Source of the DNA: Piliocolobus tephrosceles
Taxonomy: Eukaryota > Chordata > Mammalia > Primates > Cercopithecidae
Length of the DNA stretch: 64,000 bases
Direction: 5' to 3'
Assembly: GCF_002776525.5 (NCBI RefSeq)
Contig: NC_045443.1
Coordinates: 38,590,531 to 38,654,530, forward strand
In this document: one piece after another, positions 11,059-22,055 of the stretch
Layout: each line of letters opens with the position of its first letter
How positions within the stretch are numbered: position 1 is the first letter of the stretch
The notes under the pieces: generated by a model
The model's input: the letters and a program-made list of their open reading frames with translations, nothing else
What the model was told of the DNA's origin: nothing
Database searches by the model: none
Translations under genes and position numbers: made by a program

Positions 11059-12658
11059 TTTTGCCCCTGGCCTCTCCTAAATATTATGTCCTTTTTACAT
11101 TTCAAAACCAATCATGCCTTCCCAACAGTCTACCAAAGTCTCAACTCATTCCAACATTAACTGAACAGTCCAACTCCAAAGTCTCATCTGAGACAAAGAA
11201 AGTCCCTTCTGCCTATGAACTCATAAAATCAAAAACAAGTTAGTTACTTCCAAGATACAAAGCAGGTACAGGCATTGGATAAATGTTCCCATTTCAAATG
11301 GAAAAAAAAAAAAGGCCAAAACAAAGAGGCCATAGGCCCTATGCAAGCTCAAAACCCAGCCTGGCAGTCATTAAATCTTAAACTTCCAAAATCTCCTTTG
11401 ATTTTATGTCTCACATCCAAGGCATGCTGATGCAAGGGTGGGCTCCCATGGCCTTGGGCAACTCCACCCCTGTGGCTCTGTAGGGTACACCCCACGCAGC
11501 TGCTTTCATGGTATGGCATTGAGTGGCTGTGGCTTTTCCAGGTGAGGAGGGCAAGCTGTCAGTGGATCTACTATTCTGGGGTCTGGAGGACAGTGGCCTT
11601 TTCTCACAGGTTTACTAGGGAGATCCCCAGTGGGGACTCTGCATGGGGTCCCCAACTCCACATTTCCCCTCCACATTGCGCTGATAGAGGTTCTCCATGA
11701 GAGCTCCACCCCTGCAGCAGAGATCTTCTTGGACATCTGGGCATTTCCATACATCCTCTGAAATTTAGGCTGAGGCTCCCAAAACTCAACTCTTATGTTC
11801 TCTACACCCCAGGCCCAACACCACATGGAAGCTGCCAAGGTCTGTGGCTTGCACCCTCTGAAGCAACAACTTGAGCTGTATGCTGGCCCTTTTTTAGCCA
11901 CAGCTGGAGCTGGAGTGACTGGGATGCAGGGCACCAAGTCCTGAGGCTTCACAGAGCAGTAGGGCCCTGGGCCCTGGGCCCAGCCCACAAAGTCATTTTT
12001 CCCTCCTAAGCCTCTGAACCTGTGATGACAGGTCTCTGATATGCCCTGGAGACATTTTCTCCATTGTCTTGATTATTAACATTCAGCTCCTCATTACTTA
12101 TGCAAATTTCTCCTCCCGAATTTTTTTTTTTTTTTCTATCATATGCTCGGGCTGCAAATTTTCTGAAACTTTATGCTCTGCTTCCCTTTCAAACATAAGT
12201 TCCAATTTCAAACACTCTCTTTGTGAACATATTTAACTGAACACTTTCAGAATAAGCCAGGTCACATCTTGAATGCTTTGCTGCTTAGAAACTTCTTCTG
12301 CCAGATACCCTAAATTATCTCTCTCAAGTTCAAAGTTTCACAGATCTCTAGGGAAGGGGCAAAGTGCCACCAGTTGCTAAAGCATAGCATGAATGATCTT
12401 TACTCCAGTTTCCAATAATTTCCTCATCTCCATCTGAGACCACCTCAGCCTGGACTTCATTGTCCATATCACTATCAGCATTTTGCTTAAAACCATTCGA
12501 CAAGTCTTCAGGAGTTCCAAACTTGCCCATATCTTTCTATCTTCTTCTGAGTCCTCCACACTGTTCCAACCTCTGCCTGTTACCCAGTTCCAAAGTCACT
12601 TCCATATTTTCAGGTAGTAACTTTATAGCAATACTCCACGCTGCAGGTACCAATTCTC
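11059..12658 (-). mobile_element. THE1 internal region
   Basis: Sequence between the LTRs, continuous with THE1-int from 'cccctggcctctcctaaata' to 'aggtaccaattctctg'. A T-run at 12121-12135 and many stops are present. The 160-codon frame at 11506-11988 lies inside. Confidence 0.88.
11506..11988 (-). pseudogene. Open frame within THE1 internal region, gag-like relic at most
   Basis: A 160-codon frame in the sense direction of the provirus, rich in Pro, Cys and Trp. No zinc knuckle, protease triad or reverse-transcriptase box is visible. MaLR internal regions carry only a decayed gag-like frame, so this is probably its remnant or chance. No evidence that it is made into protein. Confidence 0.4.
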
Positions 12659-13018
12659 TGAATTAGTCCATTCTCACACTGCTATAAAGATACTACCTGG
12701 GACTGGGTAATTCATAAACGAAAGAGGTTTAATTGACTCACAGTTCTGCATTGCTGGAGAGGCCTCAGGAAACTTACAATCATGGTGGAAGGTAAAGGGG
12801 AAGGAGGGCACGTATTACATGGTGGCAGGAGAGAGCATGCAGGGGAAACTGCCCTTTTGAAACCATCAGATCTTGTGAGAACTCCCTCACTATCATGAGA
12901 ACAACATGGGCGAACCACTCCCATGGTTCAATCTCCTCTGACCAGGTCCCTCCCTCAACACATGGGGATTATAATTGGAGATGAGATTTGGGTGGGGACA
13001 CAGAGCCAAAACATATCA
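12659..13018 (-). mobile_element. THE1 5' LTR (right copy)
   Basis: TGAATTAGTCCATTCTCACA start and AGCCAAAACATATCA end. This is the upstream LTR of the minus-strand provirus. It aligns along its length with 10690-11058. Confidence 0.93.
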
Positions 13019-13023
13019 CCCAC

Positions 13024-13740
13024 CCATCCACATATATTTATATTTATATTTATATTTTCATCTGTGTGTATATAGTAAATATCATTAGTTTGTACTGATA
13101 ACTAATTTTAATCAAACACCACAGAATTTATTTTAGACTTCTCTTTTTCTTATTGATAACTTCTTATTTTCTAACAGAGTAAAACCTAATTTTCATCATC
13201 TATAATCTGTTTGCTTATTTAGTCAATTCTAATATAGGTATAAAGAAGTTTCAGGATTGCTGGTTCATAACTTTTTGAAAAGGAACCTACCTACTTTTGC
13301 TAACAAGATTACAGCATTCACATAGTTTTTTTGCTTGTTTGTTTTGTTTTTTGCTTTAGTCTCAGTATCCAATCAACATTATGTCTTCCACAGTTACTAG
13401 GGTTTAGTTTTTTTTTCTTTTGCACCGCCTCATTGTGGTTATGTTGTTCATTTTCAATAGTCTTGCTAGTATTTGCATTCCAGTTTGGGCTCCCCTCACA
13501 TCCTGGTTGGTTTTCATTGTTGTTTATTTTTAGGTATATGAAATATTACTATGGCTCTAAGTCAAAGCTATCCAAAAATACATAATCACAGAGGTTTCAT
13601 TCCCTCGTCAACCCAACTGCTCTTCCCCTGCTCTGCACCTCTTTCTATCTCACCCCTGTAGAGAACCAGTCTTTTCCATTCCAGTTTCTCTTTCCTGAAT
13701 GCTCTTTGGCACATATAAGCAAATTATAAAAATAAAGATA
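13024..13740 (-). mobile_element. L1M LINE, most upstream block (5' UTR-like)
   Basis: Antisense continuation of the L1M after the THE1 provirus, with 'tatatttatatttatatttt', a region around 'gtttgggctcccctcacatc' and 'ctctttcctgaatgctcttt'. It matches old L1 5' sequence loosely; the outer edge near 13740 is approximate. Confidence 0.6.
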
Positions 13741-14001
13741 TTTATTAAAACAAAATTTCCTGACAAAATCAAAGCTTCTCATGGAGCTTACATTCTGTAA
13801 TTCCCTCTACATGCAAGACACTATACAAAGAACTTAAAGGACAAGAGATACATAGAAGATATAAATAGGCCATACCTTAGAGGTTTACATTATTGATAAT
13901 AGATAATATGTACACATGTTCTTGATGGGAGGTAATGTGTACATTCATGAAAAATACAACGTGATTCATACTAAGTTCCAAATGACAAGCACTAATTTCT
14001 T
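13741..14001. other. Short single-copy spacer
   Basis: About 260 bp between two L1 insertions. A phrase resembling the L2 3' end ('tctcatggagcttacattct') occurs at about 13776-13795, so this may be a scrap of L2 on the minus strand. Confidence 0.35.
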
Positions 14002-14014
14002 TCTTCTTTCTCTT
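14002..14014. repeat. Target-site duplication, left copy
   Basis: TCTTCTTTCTCTT, identical to 15620-15632, flanking the inverted L1. Confidence 0.9.
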
Positions 14015-14687
14015 TTTTTCCAACTTATATTTTAAGTTCAGGGATACATGTGCAGGATTTACAGGTTTATTATAGTTTAACATGTGCCATGGTGGTTTGC
14101 TGCACAGATCATCCCATCACCTAGGTATTAAGCCCATCACTATGGGCTATCCTTCAGGATAACCATGGGCTATCCTTCTTGTTGTTCTTCCTTTTCCAAA
14201 TCCCTACTCTCTGATATGCCCCAGTGTGTGGTTTTCCCCCCAAGTGCCCGTGTGTTCTCATCATTCAGCTCCACTTATAAGTCAGAATATGCAGTATTTG
14301 GTTTTTTCTTCCTGTGTAAGTTTGCTGAGGATAATGACTTCCAACTCCATCCCCGCAAAGGACATGATCTCATTCTTTTTTATGGCTGCATGATATTCCA
14401 TAATGTATATATATGTACCACATTTTCTTTATCCAGTCTATCATTGATGGACATTTAGGTTGGTTCCAACCTACTACTGTGAATAGTGCTGTATGTGTAC
14501 ATGTGTCTTTATAATAGAATGATGTATATTCCTTTTGGTGTACACCCAGTAATGGGATTTCTGGGTCAAATTGTATTTCTGCCTCTAGGTCTTCAAGGAC
14601 CACATTGTCTTCCACAACAGTTGAGCTAATTTACACTCCCACCAACAGTGTAAAAGCATTCCTTTTTCTCCACAACCTCGCCAGCAT
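14015..14687 (-). mobile_element. Primate L1 (L1PA/PB-like), 3' part of a twin-primed insertion
   Basis: A T-run, then antisense L1 3' UTR and the end of ORF2, with the 'gatacatgtgcaggatttac', 'ttttatggctgcatgatatt' and 'tgtacacccagtaatgggat' landmarks. The 81-codon minus frame at 14370-14615 is an ORF2 C-terminal scrap. It stops at 'cctcgccagca' and switches strand at about 14687. A partial duplication of 'catgggctatccttc' text lies at 14146-14180. Confidence 0.9.
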
Positions 14688-15619
14688 ACTCATGGATAAG
14701 AAGAACCAACACAATGAAAATGGTCGTACTCCCCAAAGCAATTTATACATTCAATGCTATTTTCATTAAATTACCACTGACATTCTTCATGTAATTAGCA
14801 AAAGCTATTTTAAAATTCATATGGAACCAAAAAAGAGCCCAAATAGCCAAGACATTATGCAGGAAAAAAAAAAAAAAAAAACAAAGCTGGAGACATCACG
14901 TTATCTGACTTCAAACTATACTACAAGGCTTCAGTAACCAAAACAGTTTGGTACTGGTACAAAAATAGACACATAGACCAATGGAGCAGAATAAAGAACC
15001 CAGAAACCAGACCACACACCTACAATTATCTGATCTTCAATAAACCTGACAGAAACAAGTAATGAGGAAAAGATTCCCTATTTAATAAATGGTGCTGGGA
15101 GAACTGGCTAGCCATATGCAGAAAAATGAAAGCAGATCCCTTCCTTACACTATATACAAAAATCATCTCAAGATGGGATAAAGACTTAAATGTAAAACCC
15201 AAAACTATAAAAACCCTAGAAAAAAATCTAGGCAACACCATTCAGGACATAGGCATGGGCAAAGATTTCATGATGAAGATGCCAAAAGCAACAGCAAAAT
15301 TTGACAAATGGGATCTAATTAAACTAAAGAACTTCTGCATAGCAAAAGAAACTATCATCAGAGTGAACAGAAAATCTACACAATGGGAGAAAAATTTTGA
15401 AATATATCCATCTGACGAAAGTCATCTAGCATCTACAAAGAACTTAAATTTACGAGAAGAAAAGAAACAACCCCATTAAAAAGTAGGCAAAGGACATGAA
15501 CAGACACTTCTCAAAAGAAGACATACATATGACCAACAAACATATCAGAAAAAGCCCAACACCACTGATCATTAGAGAAATGCAAATCAAAGCCACAATG
15601 AGATGCCATCTCACCCCAG
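14687..15619 (+). mobile_element. Primate L1, inverted 5' segment of the same insertion
   Basis: Sense L1 ORF2 sequence from 'ctcatggataagaagaacca' to 'agatgccatctcacccca'. This lies upstream of the left segment in L1 order but is in the opposite orientation, the classic result of twin priming. An A-run has expanded at about 14862-14881. Total insertion about 1.6 kb, 5' truncated. Confidence 0.9.
15126..15479 (+). pseudogene. L1 ORF2 C-terminal fragment
   Basis: A 117-codon frame reads as the ORF2 region after the reverse transcriptase: a 'KADPFLTLYTKIISRWDKDLN' stretch, a 'KTIKTLEKNLGNTIQDIGMGKDF' stretch, then the 'FDKWDLIKLKNFC.AKETI.RVNR' motif. In an active L1 it would belong to the C-terminal half of ORF2p. 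Here it is embedded in the inverted segment without start, promoter or reverse transcriptase, so it is dead. Confidence 0.85.
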
Positions 15620-15632
15620 TCTTCTTTCTCTT
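15620..15632. repeat. Target-site duplication, right copy
   Basis: TCTTCTTTCTCTT, perfect 13-bp match to 14002-14014, closing the inverted L1 insertion. Confidence 0.9.
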
Positions 15633-15635
15633 AAA

Positions 15636-16270
15636 CACTTGTGGAGCACCTACTATGTGGCACTATTCTAGTGTCTAGGGATACAGCAGCAAAGAAGAAA
15701 AAACTCTGTTTTCAAGGAGCTTACAGTTTTGTGGCAAGAGAAAGACCATCAATCAATCAAAAAATTAAAAGTCAAAACACATTAACTATCAGATAAAGAT
15801 AACTGCTTTGAAGGAAAATAAGCAGGACAGAGGGATAGAGGTGTTAGGATAAAAATACAGTTGCGAAGTCTCAGGAAGTTCTTTTGGAAAGGCAAACACC
15901 TGAAAAATGTAAAGACTGAGCCATCTGGGTGAAAGCACCAGGCAGAGGGAGCAGTCTGGAAGAATTTGGAAGAAAAGAAAATCACTTACAGATTTGTTTC
16001 CAAGGAAACTTCACACAGAAGGTGGGGTTTGGCTAGGCTTAGAAATGTGGCAGGACTCTGGGACATGGAGAGAACAGGAATGGAATTCTAGATGAGCAGT
16101 AATAGAGCAGAGGCAGGGAGGGTCAAGTAAGTCAACCCATCCATCTGTGAAAGAGTTTGGATAAGGACAGTAAAGCAGCTGGAAATGGTTATGAGGGTTT
16201 TGAGTGCTGGACCACAGTAGTGCTTTCTCCAAAGGCATTGGGGAAAGCATTAAAGGAGACTAAAAGCAGA
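15636..16270 (-). repeat. L2 LINE, antisense
   Basis: Begins with the antisense L2 3' end ('gagcacctactatgtggcac', 'tctagggatacagcagcaaa') and continues upstream through 'gcaccaggcagagggagcag' and 'agcagctggaaatggttatg'. Colinear with the L2 3' UTR for about 600 bp, diverged. The right edge is approximate. Confidence 0.7.
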
Positions 16271-16424
16271 ATACACAGAAGTGTATATAGTTTGAGCCCA
16301 CACCCTTTTATTTTCAGAAGAAAATCACACATATATACACACAGATATGTAAGACCACAAGGAATACACCCAATGGTAACACCCACTATTTCTGGATGAT
16401 GAAATGGTGAGTGGTTTTTATTTT
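16271..16424. other. Short single-copy spacer
   Basis: Nothing recognised between the L2 relic and the Alu. Confidence 0.4.
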
Positions 16425-16435
16425 TCTTTATGCTT

Positions 16436-16738
16436 GTTGTTGTTGTTGTTGTTGTTTTTGAGACAGAGTCTCGCTCTGTTGACAGGCTGGAGTGCAGTGG
16501 CGTGACCTTGGCTCACTGCAAACTCTGCCTCCCAGGTTCAAGTGATTCTCCTGCCTCAGCCTTCCGAGTAGCTGGGACTACAGGCACGTGCCACCATTCC
16601 CAGCTAATATTTGTATTTTTAGTAGAGATGGGGTTTCCTCGTGTTGGCCAGGATGGTCTCAATCTCCTAATCTCATGATCCGCCTGCCTCGGCCTCCCAA
16701 AGTACTGGGATTACAGGCGTGAGCCACCACACCTGGCC
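16436..16738 (-). mobile_element. AluS (Sc-like), full length
   Basis: Antisense Alu with a tail degenerated to a (TTG)n run at 16433-16459, which is (CAA)n on the sense strand. It contains the GGATGGTCTCAATCTCCTAATC variant and ends at CACACCTGGCC. Flanks TCTTTATGCTT (16425-16435) and TCTTCATGCTT (16739-16749) form an 11-bp duplication with one change. Confidence 0.9.
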
Positions 16739-16749
16739 TCTTCATGCTT

Positions 16750-17443
16750 TTCTATATTTTCCAAATTTTCTATAAATTATCATTGTTACTTTTATAAACA
16801 GAAAAAAAGTGAAAGAATAAGCATTGTTATCATCAGAAAGGAAAGATTTAACGTGGGAATGGCCCAAGGGAGTGTTTGAAAAAAATTAAGTGAACAGTGG
16901 ATACAGATGGACAAGAAAAAGGAGGAGGAGTTTACTCAGTAAACTTTAAGCCACAGAACACAAACTCCTTTCTCTTGTAAGGTCAGTCCCAGTTCTGTAT
17001 TTGAGAGTAAGCAATAGAGACAGCTGTGTGTATGGGTGACATTTCTCTACATTTTGCTCAGCTATTGGCAGCAGCCCTACTTTCTCCCCAAGCAGAGAGA
17101 GGGAAACTGCTAAATTGCAAAACGAAGAAAATCCAAAATCCAAGATGCATTAAGATACAGTTTGTATGTTTATTCTTTCTACATATTTGGATGTCGCAGC
17201 TCAAATTCCAACCTAAAAATAACAAGAGAAGGAGCATTTCTTTGCGAAGTGAGATACAAGCTCCCCTTCCTGAAATTATTCCTCTGGGAATGTCCACAGA
17301 AGCTATCATCTTGTTTCACATAATCCCAGGAAATGAGATAGCATGGGAGATGTCTTTCAAGGGATCTGTCCAGGAATGAAGGGCACAGAATGAACAAGTC
17401 TTTGTTTCCAAATCTAAATCAGCAGTGCCCAAAACTCACCTTC
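16750..17443. other. Single-copy intergenic
   Basis: No repeat or gene is recognised. The 117-codon frame at 17026-17379 and its overlapping antisense frames share no known domain and show no splice context. Confidence 0.45.
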
Positions 17444-17823
17444 TGTTATGGACTGAATTGTGTCTTCTGGTCCCTCCCCCCAAATTTATTTGTTAAAGCT
17501 CTAACCCCCAATGTCATGGAATATTGGGATGAGGCCCTTGAGAGAAAATTAGATTTAGATAAGGTCACCAGGGTGGTGCCCTCCTAATGAAATTATGCCC
17601 TTCTAAGAAGAGAAACCAGAGAGCTTACCCCCTCTCTGCCATTAAAGACACAGATAGAAGGCAGAAGTCTTTAAGCCTGGAAGAGAGCCATTACCAGAAA
17701 TCAACAACGCTGGCACCCTTATCCCAGACTTCCGGACTCCAGAGCTGTGGGAAATAAATGTCTGTTGTTTAAGCTACCTCAGTCTATGGTGTTTTGTTAT
17801 GGCAGCCCAAGCAGACAGAGACA
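17444..17823 (+). mobile_element. MLT1 (A/B-like) solo LTR
   Basis: TGTTATGGACTGAATTGTGT start, 'gagcttaccccctctctgcc' middle, AATAAATGTCTGTTGTTTAAG poly(A)-signal region near 17754 and GCAGACAGAGACA end. Length about 380 bp is typical for MLT1. No clean 5-bp duplication was found. Confidence 0.9.
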
Positions 17824-18004
17824 ATTTCCCTCCCTCTGAGCTCCTCCTGGACCCACTATCTGTACCATTACTTTCACTGCATCCTAGTCTGTCTTAGAGT
17901 CTTACGTGTTTTAGGGGTAGATACAGAGTCTCTGCTATGTTGGTCTTTTGAAAACAGAACTATGTCCTTAAGTTCTACTACCTCCTGTATTGGCCCCCAA
18001 AGTA

Positions 18005-18250
18005 TTATACATACATTCATCACTCAGTCTAAAACTATGTATCGAGTAACTACCGTATACCAACCATGTTGATAAACTCTGAGGAACAGAGAGATGACAA
18101 GAAGTTTTTAAGGTCAGAGTTAAGCAGCAGAGCAGACAAAACAGGTACATACATAAACAAACCTAACAAATGCAATAAGCGCAATTCTAGTGGCAAGTGA
18201 AATGCATGGGCACACAAAGGAAGGAGTGACTCTTTCACCTGATATCAACT
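18005..18250 (-). repeat. L2 LINE 3' fragment, antisense
   Basis: Diverged antisense L2 3' end ('acattcatcactcagtctaa', 'taactaccgtataccaacca') followed by the expected 'agcagagcagacaaaacagg' block. Further antisense L2 text lies at 18975-19430 beyond later insertions. Confidence 0.55.
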
Positions 18251-18275
18251 AAAGGGAAAAAAATGAGACTGTTTT

Positions 18276-18420
18276 TCCTCTTTTTTTTTTTTTTTTTTTT
18301 GTAGAGGTGGGGTCTTGCAATATTGTCCAGGCTGGTCTCAAACTCCTGGCCTCAAGTGATTCTCTCACCTCAGTCTCCCAAAGTGCTGCAATTACAGGTA
18401 TGGGCCACCATGCATGGCTA
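18276..18420 (-). mobile_element. Free left Alu monomer (FLAM-like)
   Basis: A long T-run at 18279-18300, then only the left-arm sequence in antisense ('gtagaggtggggtcttgcaa' to 'gggccaccatgcatggcta'). There is no right arm or middle linker, so this is either a monomeric Alu ancestor copy or a heavily truncated AluJ. Confidence 0.75.
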
Positions 18421-18974
18421 AAAAATCAAGCTTTTAAAGATTTAAAGTTAATTTTATTTAAAAGTCCTGCAAAGGACTATAGACTGAGGCTTATAGCCCA
18501 GAAGCAGCCCTTTAGAGAGGTTCTATCAGAGGTTCTATCAGATCGCACCAGCCCAGTATTTTAGCAGTGGGCTATATAGATAATGAAGGTTTAGTATGTG
18601 TAAAATCACATCAAACTTGTTCAGAAGTTATAGTAAAGAGGAATCACATCAAGGTTATAAGAGTATATCTGGTTATAGATATATACATTTGGGTGTAAGA
18701 GTATATCGTTATAGATTATAGAGGCATAATCACTAACCTTGTCAGATATTATCTTATGTGTAGGAAAAGGCAAGAACTAGGGTCATTTATCTTTTAAGAA
18801 ATATAGTAACTCAGGCAAGAGATGTGGGGCACTGTGTCCTCTATCCTGTTGGCTCTACAAAGCATCTCTCCAGAGAACTGCATGTGGTCACAGAGTTAGA
18901 GCCTTTGTGAAATCATGCCAGCAAGCATAAACGAGCAAATATGCCTTCTTACCTATGCTACTTTGTCTCACACT
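18421..18974 (-). repeat. Probable old LTR fragment, unclassified
   Basis: Sequence with LTR-like texture in antisense, starting next to the Alu monomer. It carries two internal tandem duplications: AGGTTCTATCAG twice at 18517-18540, and an AGAGTATATC..GTTATAGAT unit repeated at about 18660 and 18697. I cannot name the family. Confidence 0.3.
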
Positions 18975-19430
18975 GAGAAGTGCAGATGACTCCCCAGGTG
19001 AGACGGCATTTGATTGAGAGCTTAAAACAAGAGTTCCACAGATGAGGAGAAGAAAGAAGCTTTCGCTCCAGGCAGGAGGAACAGTGTGAGGGTGAATACA
19101 GAATGGTCTGGTGTAGTGTGTGGGAGTGGGGAATGGGGGGGGTAGAAATGAGGAGAGATCAGACTAGACAAGTAGGTTAGATGCAAATCATGAAGGCCCC
19201 CGATTCCTGAATGAAACCCTAAAGAGCTTCCACCTAATGGTCTAAATCTTAGTCGGCTCTCAGGAGTTTTTAAGCAGGGAAATGAGTGATCTAATCTGCA
19301 ATTTGGAAAAGAATCCCCAGAAAAAGAAAATAACATAACATCAGAAATAGAGACTCTAAAGGAGAATAGTGAAGAGACTGTTGTAATGGTCTAGCCAAGA
19401 GATAACAAGAGAAGAACAAGCAGAGGGACA
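18975..19430 (-). repeat. L2 LINE, antisense, upstream part
   Basis: Colinear with antisense L2: 'gctccaggcaggaggaacag', 'tcatgaaggcccccgattcc', 'agtttttaagcagggaaatg'. Probably the continuation of 18005-18250. Confidence 0.6.
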
Positions 19431-20920
19431 GAGAGAATGGAGAGGAGGGCAGCATCATGGAGCCAGCTGAGTGTGGAAACCATGTCTGAAATTCAAGCAA
19501 TTACCACTGTTAAATGATTTTCCTCTAACACGTTCTGTAGCCCTGAGCAAGAAAGCATAACAAACCAGCCAATGAATGGCAGTTTTTTCCTGAGTGCAGG
19601 ATGAGAAAGATGCCACTGGAAATCACCAGGTTATTGAAACTAAGAACATTGGTGAGCGTGTTGGGTGGGTGATTTTTCACAAATCCAGATGGGAAGAAAG
19701 AAAGAATCTAAAGGAACAGCAAGGACTCACAAGAACAGATGTCCAATGAGGCTAAAGAATGGGTTGCAAAAAGAAAAAGAAAGCAGAAAAAGGATTTCAA
19801 AATTCATGATTTCAAAGATTGAGTCATTTTATATGTGACAAGTCTCCAAGTATTAAATTAAATTAATTCATTAATGTAAAAAAAATCCAGAAAGTTCTTA
19901 GATGAAATAATTTTAAGGAACTGAGAGATTCAGTTGTTATATAGGTCATCAAAAAGGACATTGAAGTCAACCAGGGTAATGACAGGGGCTGGAGAGAAGT
20001 GGCAGACTGCAGGAAAAGTGCTGCAGTCCTCAGAGAATGGATGGCAAGTTTGGGAGGCATACAGATGAAGTTCTGTATGAGTAAAGGAATTCTAATTTAA
20101 ACAGTTTCAGAAATGCCAGGAAAGCTGCAGAACGAAGGTCTGAAAACATAAGAGAAGCTAGGAAAATGCAAGTCCTTCCTCCTGACCCTAGAAAATCTCT
20201 GGTGCCAAGGCTAGGACTCTGCTGCCAACTTCAGGCCTGGGAAAACCAAGACTCCAGGAGCCTCTACTTCTAGGATTCTTCCAAACGTCTCACCGTGTCC
20301 TCTGATAACTTTGTAGTCATCTGCCACATCCTATTTCTGAATAAATCCTACATTCCACCTTTCTGTGCCTATACCCAAGAAGCCAAATGTTAATGGAGAA
20401 AACCACAAAGGTAGTTAACTGGTCAGTACTGCCAAAAACAAACAAAAAAACCAACCACGTATCTTTAGTAGACTCACATTGCCCTTCACTACACAATATA
20501 TCTCGCTCACTCTCTTCAAATTTGTCATAGCCCAATTTGACAGTCACTCACAGCTCATGATCTTGCTTATACTCTAAGGAAAAAGAAGACATCACATCTG
20601 AACACTCACATCTGCCAACCCTGAAACTACTAACTTAATAACACATGTACTCATCCTCTTTCTCCCATTGCAATGGGGGAAGAATCCCCACTTCTGTTTA
20701 AAGGGCAATTGCACACATCCCTCAAAAACTTGGATTCTTCCATTTCCCCCATCATAAACTTTCCCTAATCTGTATTGGTACATGTATCACTCATTTTTAA
20801 AAAGAATATGTAGCACACACACCCACACATAAGCACAAACACACATATTCCCATATCCATTGCCATCCAGTGACACATTTCTCCATTTCACAGCCAAATT
20901 TTGGGGAGAAAAAAACTGTC
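19431..20920. other. Intergenic, partly weak L2-like
   Basis: 19640-20060 has scattered antisense L2 words ('acattgaagtcaaccagggt', 'ggctggagagaagtggcaga') but no firm boundaries. 20813-20850 is a CA-rich tract. No gene is seen. Confidence 0.35.
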
Positions 20921-20929
20921 TCCTGATGC

Positions 20930-22055
20930 TTTCTCTACTTCATCTCCCATGCACTCTCCAAGCCATCAGGCACCAACCCCTGTCCCAGTCCCACTGAAAC
21001 CCCCTTTGTCAATGTCATCAGAGATCTTCATGTCGTGAAGCCAATGGCAACTTCTCTTTAGGCTGAAATGTTATATGACTTGATCATTTCCCATCAACGC
21101 ATAAACCGTCTGTATACTGATGAGTCCCGCATTTATATCTCCAGCTTAGATCATTTCTTTGAACTCTAGAATTTCCCTTTTATTGCCTCATTGATACCTT
21201 GCCTCAGATGACTCACGGACTTCTAAAAAAGTCCCCCAAACTGCCCTTCCCCTTCTTCTATCTTCCTCTCCTCAGTAACTGGTACTATTTCCCACTCAAT
21301 TCAAGTTGGAAACATAGGGAACATTCTGTTTTTCATTTGCTTCAATCCCTCCATCCAGTCTCCTCAATTTATAATATGAATGTATCTAAAGTCTGTGTTC
21401 TCTGCTCACCTCTACTGCAACTCCCTTACTACAGCCTGTCATCTCCGTCCGAGGCAACAACAGCATTTTCCTCACTTGTATCCTTTGCTTCCTCTCTTAC
21501 CTGTCTCATTCTTCACTTGCCTGCCAGGATGAACTTATTATAATAGAAGTTGGATCATATAAGTCTCTCCCTGAAATCTTCCATGGATTCCTATTCCAAA
21601 TGCACGATTCTGTCTCTCCTCTTCTCTCTGACTTACATCTCAAAACCACTTTCTCCACACTCGCCAAGCTCCAGCCACAACAGTGGTCATGCAATTTCTA
21701 GAAGAGACCCACACTACCTCTCACCTCAGGACTCTTACATATGTTATTTCTTTCTGGAATGCTCTTTCCTCCCTCTTTAAATGGACAAACTCTTTCTCGT
21801 GCCTCATGTCTCAGCTGAAATTTTATTTCTAAAAGTACTTCTGCGATCACCCTAAAATTTGTTTGTCTTAGCTTCTTGTTGGTTTCCTTACATACTTTTA
21901 TTATGATTTTAAGTTATTGTATTTGCTTTTTTATCTGAATTTCACTCATTAGAACATACATAAGCTGCCTGGGAAGGAGCTGTTAGAGTTGTATCTTTAG
22001 CATAGTGGATAACATATTACAGTTTCTCAACATTTTTTGAATGATATTAATCTTC
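20930..22055 (+). repeat. L2 LINE, sense, about 1.1 kb
   Basis: A long L2 copy running from the ORF2 end ('gtcaatgtcatcagagatct', 'cgcatttatatctccagctt') through the 3' UTR ('aaatcttccatggattccta', 'tttctttctggaatgctctt', 'gcctcatgtctcagctgaaa') to near the 3' end. It gives no usable frame and is opposite in orientation to the L2 blocks at 15.6-19.4 kb. Confidence 0.8.

Larger units (their letters stand above)
10690..13018 (-). mobile_element. Complete THE1 provirus (MaLR), LTR-internal-LTR
   Basis: Two THE1 LTRs in the same orientation flank about 1.6 kb of THE1 internal sequence, the usual size for this non-autonomous ERVL-related family. A perfect 5-bp duplication CCCAC lies at 10685-10689 and 13019-13023, and L1M sequence continues on both sides. 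The element has no working gag, pol or env. By eye the two LTRs differ at about 12 percent of aligned sites, so this is an old insertion. Confidence 0.95.

Noticed and set aside
14862..14881. A-run taken as the tail of a separate insertion
   Set aside because: L1 ORF2 text continues colinearly on both sides, so it is an expansion of an A-rich stretch within ORF2.
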